Shown here piece after piece: positions 15,472 through 24,965 of a stretch of 64,000 bases of DNA. The translations under genes and the position numbers were made by a program. Position 1 is the first letter of the stretch. Every line of letters starts with the position of its first letter. The notes below the pieces were generated by a model. That model saw nothing but the letters and a program-made list of their open reading frames with translations, was not told the DNA's origin and made no database searches. Source of the stretch: Bradyrhizobium sp. CB1717 (lineage in GTDB: Bacteria; Pseudomonadota; Alphaproteobacteria; Rhizobiales; Xanthobacteraceae); the NCBI RefSeq assembly GCF_029714325.1, contig NZ_CP121666.1:4836001-4900000 (forward strand), in the 5' to 3' direction.

Positions 15472-16695
15472 CTAAGGCAAGTCCAGGGGAACGCGGAAAT
15501 CTTCCAGCGATAGCTGACGAGATGTCTTTGGCAATTGCAGGGCGATCGAACCATTCGGCGTTTCAGAGAGATGAATATGCCAATACGTACTTCGCTCAGT
15601 GGTGGTCGTGTTGAGTGCGGGTAGGTGTTTTCGCAGTACATCTAATGGGATCGCATAGGCGGCGTTGAGATCCATACATCCGAGCACGAAGAATGCCTTG
15701 CTGCCGCCGCCAAGAAACTCATCCCATTGAGGATGATAGGCATACCAGTATGGATAGCTTCCTCTCGTATATCGCTTCGACACGGAGCATGCGACGCGAG
15801 TGTCATGTGAAGAGTCCCAGTAGAGAGCTCGGCTCTTCTTGATGAATTTTGATCCAAGTCGTTTTGCAAGCGCGTCGATTGCATTTACTCTTTTGGCGTC
15901 CAATACAGTGGCGTCGGTGAATTCCCAGCCGCTAGGTGTTGCAGATGATTCCTTGCTGGTGGCAACGTCCGCCGCCTCGGCCTTCTCAACGGCGTTCTGA
16001 ATGATGTTGGTTTCGACATCAGTGGCTGTCGTGAACATGACATCCACTAGGCTATCCAATCGGGTAAATTCCATCGGCGTTAGAAGGCTCCGGATTTTAC
16101 GTCCGGTTTCGGAGTCGTCTGAATTCTCTTTCAGCTGAATGAGCTTGAGGAGCGAATCCGCGCTGATAACCCTTATGTCCCACGCATGACGCGATCCTCT
16201 TATCTGCGCCTCGAGTTCGCCTGTGTCCTGTCTTCCGACGAGTATCAAGATCGATGAAGGTTCGGTTACTTCCGCGTTGTCCAGCAACTTGCGTCGATAC
16301 GAAGCGATAGTGTCCAATGGGATCCGATACGCGTCAGTGGTCTTTACTTCGGCGATGATGGTGTGGCCCTCAGGTGAAAGCCAAATCCCGTCAAAGCCAA
16401 TTGCGTTCACTGTGCCTTGGTAGCGACCGTTTGTAACTTTGAAGTCCAAGCGGCGGCCTAGCTCATTCACGAGATCCTGTAAGACCTGCCCGCCTTTCGC
16501 GAAACTGTTCGAAAGGCAATGCTCAACGTAGCTCGCAAGCTTCGAAGTGTCAGCCTGGGTTAAGTACTGCCGAAGTTCGTCGGAGCAGATACTGCCATCC
16601 CTTAAGTTGCCGTCACCAGCCATCGCTACGATCTGTTCGATCGATGTTTGGCTCACCTCGTCCGGGTTCGACTCCCAAAAAGCTAAGAGCGGCAT
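15472..16695 (-). CDS. orphan protein with PD-(D/E)XK-like nuclease motifs
   Basis: The 407-residue protein has no recognised name. Residues 70-130 read as a PD-(D/E)XK core: Glu78 in 'VLQDLVNELGRRL', Asp102 in 'GFDGIWLS' and Glu116-Val-Lys118 in 'HTIIAEVKTTDAYRIP', followed by 'YRRKLLDN'. This arrangement is typical of restriction-like and Mrr-type endonucleases. The C-terminal part (about 270-407) contains 'SRALYWDSSHDTRVACSVSK' and 'YPYWYAYHPQWDEFL', which could be a recognition domain. The DNA is visibly AT-richer than its neighbours, suggesting transfer. No methylase or helicase partner is adjacent. The function is inferred from motifs only. Confidence 0.7.
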   Translation of the reverse strand: MPLLAFWESNPDEVSQTSIEQIVAMAGDGNLRDGSICSDELRQYLTQADTSKLASYVEHCLSNSFAKGGQVLQDLVNELGRRLDFKVTNGRYQGTVNAIGFDGIWLSPEGHTIIAEVKTTDAYRIPLDTIASYRRKLLDNAEVTEPSSILILVGRQDTGELEAQIRGSRHAWDIRVISADSLLKLIQLKENSDDSETGRKIRSLLTPMEFTRLDSLVDVMFTTATDVETNIIQNAVEKAEAADVATSKESSATPSGWEFTDATVLDAKRVNAIDALAKRLGSKFIKKSRALYWDSSHDTRVACSVSKRYTRGSYPYWYAYHPQWDEFLGGGSKAFFVLGCMDLNAAYAIPLDVLRKHLPALNTTTTERSTYWHIHLSETPNGSIALQLPKTSRQLSLEDFRVPLDLP

Positions 16696-16814
16696 TAGGA
16701 AAGGACTTCAACGTTTGAATGAAAGGACTGGATCATACAATCCAAGTCTAAACATATCAGTCAAACAAGTCCAAAAGGTTGGGCCGAAGATGGCGACTTT
16801 GTTGCGGTGCAGCC

Positions 16815-19790
<2,976 letters not shown>

Positions 19791-19888
19791 CCGAGTTGCC
19801 CTCAAGGAAGCCCAAAGGTGCGCGATCGCGCCAACAAAAAAGGCGCGCTGCGCCCGGAACCGGGATCGGCGCCGATGGGTATGGCAGC

Positions 19889-19903
19889 GAACGTAGGAAG
19901 AAC
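19889..19903 (-). promoter_or_regulatory. LexA (SOS) box of uvrA
   Basis: GAAC-GTAGGAA-GAAC matches the alphaproteobacterial LexA site (two GAAC/GTTC direct half-sites separated by 7 bp) and lies about 100 bp upstream of uvrA. The match to the consensus is exact in both half-sites. Confidence 0.7.
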
Positions 19904-20012
19904 GGAGACGGATTTCCAGAGGGAGTTGCGAATCGTCAACGGAATGTTGGCGGGCTGGCGGCACGTGGCAGCAGCGGGGCTTGCGGAACTGCGCTGGAAC
20001 GTGCCGCCAAGC

Positions 20013-20040
20013 AAAAAGGCCGGCGCGAGGCCGGCCTTTC
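20013..20040 (-). terminator. intrinsic terminator of the first omp gene
   Basis: The stem AAAGGCCGGC / GCCGGCCTTT with a GCGAG loop has a run of five T on the minus strand, 39 bases past the omp stop. Nearly the same sequence follows the other two omp genes. Confidence 0.85.
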
Positions 20041-20078
20041 GTAACGCGAGGGCGTCGGAGCGACGCTCAGTACTGAAC

Positions 20079-20831
20079 TCAGTACTTGGCGACGACCGGG
20101 CCGCCAAAGGTATAGTTCACGCGAACCGTGGCCATGTCCACGTCCTGCTTGATGCTATCGCTGCGGGTGTTCACGCCCAGGAAGGTGAAGGTGTCGGTGT
20201 GCTTGCCCATGAACAAGTGGTTGTACTCGACGCCGACCGACCAGTTCGGAGCGAAGCCGAACTCGATGCCGGTGCCGACGGTGCCGCCCCAGCGGGTCTC
20301 GTTGGCGGTGTCGAGCGTGACGCCGGCCAGAGTGCCGCTGAACTTGTTGTGGGTGACGGCCGCGCCGCCCTTCACGTACCAGAGCACGTTGTTCCAGGCG
20401 TAGCCCACCTGACCGGTGAAGAGGCCGATGGCGTCGATCTTGGTGTTGTTCACCAGCGGGAAGAAAGCGGCGGGCGAGCTGGTGTTCGAGCCCTTCAGGT
20501 CAGCCCAATCGCCCTGGGCTTCGAGGCCGAACACCCAGCTGGCGGACTGCCAACGATAGCCGATCTGGCCGCCGACGATTGCGCCGGTCGCATTGTGGCA
20601 ACCTTCAGCCGTGACGGGGACAGCCACGCCGACCACAGCGGTCGTATCCCAGCAATTGTGGCTGGAGCCGCCACCGGCGTTGGCGCCGATGTAGAATCCG
20701 CTCCAGTTGTAGATCGAGGCCACAGCGACCGGCGCCTTGGTGTAGGGGCGGGCCGCAAGATCGGCCGCCGAGGCCGGTGTCAACGCGCTGAGTACGAACA
20801 GGCTGGCCGAAGCCAGCAAAATCTTCTTCAT
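20079..20831 (-). CDS. outer-membrane beta-barrel protein, Omp25/31 type (copy 1)
   Basis: This 250-residue porin-like protein has a signal peptide (MKKILLASASLFVLSALTPA...ASA/ADLAARPYTKAP) and an eight-strand barrel pattern: 'IYNWSGFYIGANAGGG', 'GGQIGYRWQSASWVFGLEAQ', 'GLFTGQVGYAWNNVLWYVKG', 'GFAPNWSVGVEYNHLFMG' and a C-terminal 'VRVNYTFGGPVVAKY' ending in an aromatic residue, as required for barrel insertion. These proteins are abundant structural outer-membrane proteins in Rhizobiales. It is most similar to copy 3, with which it shares two paired Cys (SSHNCWD and EGCHNATG). Confidence 0.9.
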   Translation of the reverse strand: MKKILLASASLFVLSALTPASAADLAARPYTKAPVAVASIYNWSGFYIGANAGGGSSHNCWDTTAVVGVAVPVTAEGCHNATGAIVGGQIGYRWQSASWVFGLEAQGDWADLKGSNTSSPAAFFPLVNNTKIDAIGLFTGQVGYAWNNVLWYVKGGAAVTHNKFSGTLAGVTLDTANETRWGGTVGTGIEFGFAPNWSVGVEYNHLFMGKHTDTFTFLGVNTRSDSIKQDVDMATVRVNYTFGGPVVAKY

Positions 20832-21015
20832 CTGATTCCCCAGTTCCGTTTCTCTTTGTTGCCTTCCGCAAGGAAGAGCAGCGGACCCTATGAGCCAACT
20901 GACGTTCACAGCTTTACACCATCGAAGCCTAAGGTTGTGTCACTGGGGAGCCACATCTCAGCCACATCTCGCCGAAAACGCGAGTAGTTGGCGCATACTG
21001 CTACCCGCGCAAAAA

Positions 21016-21044
21016 CAAAAAGGCCGGCGCGAGGCCGGCCTTTC
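21016..21044 (-). terminator. intrinsic terminator of the second omp gene
   Basis: The same AAAGGCCGGC / GCCGGCCTTT stem and GCGAG loop as at 20013, with the surrounding bases also matching ('tttcgtaacgc'), 28 bases beyond the stop. Confidence 0.85.
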
Positions 21045-21071
21045 GTAACGCAAGAGCGTCGGAGACGAAGC

Positions 21072-21758
21072 TTAGTACTTCGCGACGATCGGGCCGCCGA
21101 AGTGATAGTTCACGCCGACCTGCACGGTGTGGAAGTTGAGCGTGCCGGTGGGCAGGGCGCCCGAGAAGTAGGTCTCGCCGCCGAGGCTGCGATAGAGGTA
21201 CTCGCCCTTGACCGACCAGTTCGGAGCGAAGAACGCTTCGACGCCCGCGCCGACGGTCCAGCCGGAGTGCCACTTGCTGTCCGACGCGGTCACGCCGAGG
21301 GCGGACAGGGTGATCTTGTTGTCGATCCAGGCATAACCACCGGTGCCGTAGAACAGCACGTTGTTGACGGCGTAGCCGATACGGCCGCGCACGGTGCCCA
21401 TGGCGTCGGTCTTCGAGCTCGCGGTCGCGGTCACGACACCGAAGCCGGGGACGACGGTCGCGCCGGTCACAGAGGCGCTGACGTCAGCCCAGGAGCCATC
21501 GGCCTCGACGCCGAACACGACGTTGCCGGTCTGCCAGTTGTAGCCGGCGGTGCCACCGACGAAGCCACCCTGCATACGCGGGCTGCCCGAGTCTTCCCAG
21601 GCGCCGCCGCCGACGATACCGAGGTAGAAGCCGGTCCAGTTGTAGACCGAAGCCACAGCCACCGGAGCCTTGGTGTACGGGCGGGCCGCGAGATCAGCCG
21701 CCGACGCGGGGGCAGCCAGAGCGAACAAACAGGCCGAAGCCAACAAAACCTTCTTCAT
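21072..21758 (-). CDS. outer-membrane beta-barrel protein, Omp25/31 type (copy 2)
   Basis: This 228-residue barrel begins MKKVLLASACLFALAAPASA / ADLAARPYTKAP, the same signal and N-terminus as copy 1. It has 'VYNWTGFYLGIVGGG', 'GGTAGYNWQTGNVVFGVEAD', 'VRGRIGYAVNNVLFYGTGGY', 'FAPNWSVKGEYLYRSL' and the terminal 'VGVNYHFGGPIVAKY'. It lacks the Cys pairs of copies 1 and 3 and has a different loop set, so it is an older paralogue. Confidence 0.9.
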   Translation of the reverse strand: MKKVLLASACLFALAAPASAADLAARPYTKAPVAVASVYNWTGFYLGIVGGGAWEDSGSPRMQGGFVGGTAGYNWQTGNVVFGVEADGSWADVSASVTGATVVPGFGVVTATASSKTDAMGTVRGRIGYAVNNVLFYGTGGYAWIDNKITLSALGVTASDSKWHSGWTVGAGVEAFFAPNWSVKGEYLYRSLGGETYFSGALPTGTLNFHTVQVGVNYHFGGPIVAKY

Positions 21759-21941
21759 TTTCAACCTAATCCCAGTCCCAGTTTCTGTTGTTGCCTTCCG
21801 TGAACGGAAGGGCATCGGACGCCGTGGTCCAACTGGCGTCGTGCTTACACCAGCGAAGCCGCAAGTTGTGTACCCAAAAAGCCACAACAGTCACAAAACG
21901 TCATAATCGCTGACTGATCGTTTTCTTCGCTCGCACGCAGC

Positions 21942-21969
21942 AAAAAGGCCGGCACAAGGCCGGCCTTTC
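21942..21969 (-). terminator. intrinsic terminator of the third omp gene
   Basis: The stem AAAGGCCGGC / GCCGGCCTTT has an ACAAG loop and a T run on the minus strand, 24 bases past the stop of the third barrel gene. Confidence 0.85.
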
Positions 21970-21992
21970 GTCAGAAAAGACTATGCTTGCGA

Positions 21993-22754
21993 TCAGTACC
22001 TGGCGATCGCCGGGCCGCCCCAACGATAGTTCACGCGGATGAGGGCGAGATCGACGTCCTGACGGACGCGTTCGGTCTGAACGAAGGCTCCGCCAAAGGT
22101 GAAGTCGACGTTTCGCGTGCCGAGGAAGATGTGATCGTACTCGAAGCCCACCGACCAGTTCGGGGCGAAGCCAAATTCGACTCCCGCGCCGACCGTTCCG
22201 CCCCAGCGTGTTCCGCTGGCTGAACCGAAGGTCGTGCCAGCACCCACAAAGCCCGGCGCGACGATGAGGTCGTATCTGTCGTCCACTACGGCGCCGCCGC
22301 CCTTCACGTAGACCAAAACGTTATTCCAGGCATAACCGACCTGACCGGTAATCAAGCCGAAGGCATCGACCCGCGTACGGTTCTGCTGAGCTGCAGCGGT
22401 CGGGCTGACGTTTCTTCCACTGAAGTCAGCCCAGTTGCCCTGGCCTTCCACGCCAAACACCCAATTGGCCGACTGCCAGCGATAGCCGACCTGACCACCG
22501 ATTGTGCCGCCCGTTGCGTTATGGCAGCCGTCGGTGATCAGCGTACCGGTGACTGGGGTCACGAAGTCCCAGCAATTGCGGCTGGAGCCCCAGCCCCCGT
22601 TGATGCCGATGTAGAAGCCGCTCCAGTCGTAGATGGTCGCGACCATCGGGGGCGGAGCCTTGGTGTAAGGACGCGCCGCCAGATCCGCCGCGCTCGCGGG
22701 AGCCGACAGGCCCAACGCCACAGCACCGATTGTACCAATTAAAATCTTATTCAT
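21993..22754 (-). CDS. outer-membrane beta-barrel protein, Omp25/31 type (copy 3)
   Basis: This 253-residue barrel has a signal peptide (MNKILIGTIGAVALGLSAPASA) and then ADLAARPYTKAPPPM. Strands include 'IYDWSGFYIGINGGWG', 'GGQVGYRWQSANWVFGVEGQ', 'GLITGQVGYAWNNVLVYVKG', 'GFAPNWSVGFEYDHIFLG' and the terminal 'IRVNYRWGGPAIARY'. It carries the same SSRNCWD / DGCHNATG cysteine pair as copy 1. Each of the three genes has its own upstream gap and terminator, so they are probably separate transcription units. Confidence 0.9.
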   Translation of the reverse strand: MNKILIGTIGAVALGLSAPASAADLAARPYTKAPPPMVATIYDWSGFYIGINGGWGSSRNCWDFVTPVTGTLITDGCHNATGGTIGGQVGYRWQSANWVFGVEGQGNWADFSGRNVSPTAAAQQNRTRVDAFGLITGQVGYAWNNVLVYVKGGGAVVDDRYDLIVAPGFVGAGTTFGSASGTRWGGTVGAGVEFGFAPNWSVGFEYDHIFLGTRNVDFTFGGAFVQTERVRQDVDLALIRVNYRWGGPAIARY

Positions 22755-23219
22755 TGCAGTCTCCCCGGGTAAGGTCCGCTTCTTGAGGGTCCCCGAAGCG
22801 GCCGATCAGGCGCGACGCCCATATGAACTCAATTCCGAGGCAACCGTAGCTTAAGCGGGAGGCAAAGTCCGTCTCCGAAATGCAACAGTCGCAGGGCAAG
22901 TGGGGGGCGGGTAACTTGATGAATGCTAAGCGCTTTTTGCTGATTTTGGGAACCTGAAAAAGTTCCATCCGGGGCGCACTATTTTGATAGGCATGTAGGC
23001 ACCGCCCGGGCCGAATATTCCGCATCCCCCAGAAAGAACAAATCTGGAACAGACCGGCAGGCGATGCTATATGTGGGGATAACCTGAGCGCTGATGGGCT
23101 GATCGGTCCGCGCAAGCGTATAGGGTCGCGTCAACAGGTTGCAGAGGACCGCGGGGCGCGGTGCGGTCCTTGCGAATGCGGCCTTACGAATTCAGTGGCA
23201 TTTGGAGTGGAGAGCGGCG
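22755..23219. other. divergent intergenic region omp3 / ssb
   Basis: This 465-bp gap has no supported gene. It contains the LexA-type box at 23036-23050 and must hold the ssb and omp3 promoters. The bases 'ggcatgtaggcac' to 'aacctgagcgctgatggg' show no further clear structure. Confidence 0.6.
23036..23050 (+). promoter_or_regulatory. LexA (SOS) box of ssb
   Basis: GAAC-AAATCTG-GAAC is an exact match to the alphaproteobacterial GAAC-N7-GAAC LexA site, about 170 bp upstream of ssb. Confidence 0.7.
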
Positions 23220-23714
23220 ATGGCGGGAAGCGTCAACAAGGTCATTCTGGTTGGAAATCTCGGCAAGGATCCTGAAATCCGCCGCACCCAGGACGGGCGG
23301 CCGATCGCGAATCTGAGCATCGCGACCTCGGAAACCTGGCGCGACAAGAACAGCGGCGAGCGCAAGGAAAAGACCGAGTGGCACCGCGTCGTGATCTTCA
23401 ATGAAGGGCTCTGCAAGGTCGCCGAGCAGTATCTGAAGAAGGGCGCGAAGGTTTACATCGAAGGCGCGCTCCAGACCCGCAAATGGACCGACCAGAGCGG
23501 CGTCGAGAAGTACTCGACCGAGGTCGTGCTCCAGGGCTTCAACTCGACGCTGACGATGCTCGATGGCCGTGGTGGCGGCGGCGGAGGCGGCAGCTTCGGC
23601 GACGAGCCGGGTGGCGATTTCGGCTCTTCCGGTCCGGTCAGCAGCGCCCCGCGCCGTCCCGTTGCCGCCGGCGGTGGCCGCAACAGCGACATGGACGACG
23701 ACATCCCGTTCTGA
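23220..23714 (+). CDS. ssb: single-stranded DNA-binding protein SSB
   Basis: This 164-residue SSB has an N-terminal OB fold ([20 protein letters not shown]; '[21 protein letters not shown]'; '[12 protein letters not shown]'), a Gly-rich linker (about residues 118-150) and the conserved acidic tip MDDDIPF that recruits repair and replication partners. The start follows 'gtggagagcggcg'. The uvrA / ssb / gyrA neighbourhood is, to my knowledge, common in Rhizobiales. Confidence 0.96.
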   Translation: MAGSVNKVILVGNLGKDPEIRRTQDGRPIANLSIATSETWRDKNSGERKEKTEWHRVVIFNEGLCKVAEQYLKKGAKVYIEGALQTRKWTDQSGVEKYSTEVVLQGFNSTLTMLDGRGGGGGGGSFGDEPGGDFGSSGPVSSAPRRPVAAGGGRNSDMDDDIPF

Positions 23715-23732
23715 CGGCTGCGGGAGAGCCGG

Positions 23733-24062
23733 CTAATCCCGGCGCAGATAACGGCCAACTCGGTTTTCAAGGATCCGGACCAAGGCAGGATCCATGAATT
23801 CGTAGTCGTCCGGAATGTCGAGGCAGATGACCCGCTTGTTATTCAAGCTGGATCGGAATTTCCGGTTCAGCTTGTTGCGGTGGGTCTTCTCCATGACGAA
23901 GATGATGTCGGCCCATTCGACCTGCTCGGCGGACAGCAGCACGTCCGCGCCGTTTGCAATGCCGGCCGAGTCGGTCTCGATCCCCGGCCAAGTCGAAAAC
24001 ACCTGTTCGGCGGTAGGGCTGCGGAGGCGATTGGCGCTGCAGACGAAAAGGACGTTGGTCAC
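23733..24062 (-). CDS. low-molecular-weight protein tyrosine phosphatase-like protein
   Basis: This 109-residue protein starts MTNVLFVCSANRLRSPTAE. Cys8-x5-Arg14-Ser15 is the phosphate-binding loop, although canonical LMW-PTPs read C-x-G-N-x-C-R-S. Here the second Cys is missing and the loop is CSANRLRS. 'VEWADIIFVMEKTHRNKL' is the central strand, and the acid segment is 'LDIPDDYEFMDPALV', with D-P close to the usual DP motif. The family is shorter than true LMW-PTPs (about 150 residues). Convergent with ssb. Confidence 0.85.
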   Translation of the reverse strand: MTNVLFVCSANRLRSPTAEQVFSTWPGIETDSAGIANGADVLLSAEQVEWADIIFVMEKTHRNKLNRKFRSSLNNKRVICLDIPDDYEFMDPALVRILENRVGRYLRRD

Positions 24063-24397
24063 TTTACCGCTCTCTCGGTGATGATCGATCAGTGTCCGTG
24101 GGAATGACCGCCGGTGCTTTGCGGGCCAGGCTTCGAAGAGTTCCTGCTACATAAATACCGCTTGCTGGTCGATGGTATCGACGACGTCCGCTCTGACGCC
24201 GGGCGCGAATGCTCCTGTATCGCGTTGTCCGCTCGCGTGAAGTGGCAGGATTTCTTACCAATCAGCAGGTAAGGCTCGAGTTTTCCGCGCTTGCCTCACG
24301 TGCAACCTCAAGTCTTTGACGGGGTGTGATGTGAATGATATTAACTTCATGTTAATCCTATTCACATCGGTCGCCGTGCGACCTGAGGGAGCTCCGC
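24063..24397. other. intergenic region with a large nested palindrome
   Basis: This 335-bp divergent gap has no supported gene. Its main feature is the nested inverted repeat at 24328-24368, 29 bases before the DUF2306 start. AT content rises locally around it. Confidence 0.6.
24328..24368. promoter_or_regulatory. nested 41-bp palindrome (putative operator) before the DUF2306 gene
   Basis: The outer arms GATGTGAAT / ATTCACATC (9 bp) and inner arms ATTAAC / GTTAAT (6 bp) are all perfect and arranged symmetrically around TTCAT with 3-bp spacers. Such a two-tier dyad suits binding of a dimer or dimer pair. The regulator is unknown. Confidence 0.6.
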
Positions 24398-24404
24398 ATG
24401 AGCC

Positions 24405-24797
24405 TTGCGCCGCTGCTTGAGGCCGCGCCCAGCGATCCCGCTGCATGCCTTTGCCGCCATGGCCGCCTTCCTGCTCGGCCTCATCCAGTTCTCCGCCCCC
24501 AAGGGCACGCTGCCACACCGGACGATCGGCTGGATCTGGGTGGTCCTGATGCTGGTCGTGGCTGCCTCGTCGTTCTGGATCCACCAGATCCGTCTGGTCG
24601 GGCCGTTCAGTCCGATCCATCTCTTGTCGATCTTCACCCTGGTGGTTCTGCCGCTGGCGGTATGGCGGGCTCACACGCATCGTGTTGCCGACCACCGGCG
24701 GATGATGATCCTCATCTTCGCCGGAGCGCTGGTGGTGGCGGGCCTGTTCACGCTGGTGCCCGGGCGCGTCATGCACAGCGTGATTTTCGGCGCGTAA
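24405..24797 (+). CDS. DUF2306-like small membrane protein, probable N-terminal frameshift
   Basis: The reading frame encodes 'IPLHAFAAMAAFLLGLIQFS', then 'IGWIWVVLMLVVAASSFWIH', 'IHLLSIFTLVVLPLAVWRAH' and 'MMILIFAGALVVAGLFTLVP', four membrane segments with conserved His and Arg as in DUF2306 proteins. The ATG at 24398 has a good ribosome site (gaggga) and begins MSLAPLLEAAP, but that frame loses the family sequence after codon 11. Removing one base near 24431 would join MSLAPLLEAAP to AIPLHAF. As written, the intact frame can only use a TTG at 24405 or the internal ATG at 24456. It is therefore either a young pseudogene or a sequencing error. Confidence 0.7.
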   Translation: MRRCLRPRPAIPLHAFAAMAAFLLGLIQFSAPKGTLPHRTIGWIWVVLMLVVAASSFWIHQIRLVGPFSPIHLLSIFTLVVLPLAVWRAHTHRVADHRRMMILIFAGALVVAGLFTLVPGRVMHSVIFGA

Positions 24798-24965
24798 GGG
24801 GTGGTTCCGCCCGGTCCGTTCGGGCCCCGTCCGGGACAGTGTTGGGAAGGGCGTAAGTCTCTGGAAAAACAGTCGGAAAAAGCGCTTCCCGAGGCCCGGC
24901 AAGGGTGGTTATCAGGGGTGTGATGCGCTATATGATTCCCAGACAAAAACTCACCGGATTCCCCC

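Noticed and set aside
24398..24856. A 152-codon frame from the DUF2306 ATG
   Set aside because: Only its first 11 codons match the family; the rest is the shifted frame of the DUF2306 gene.
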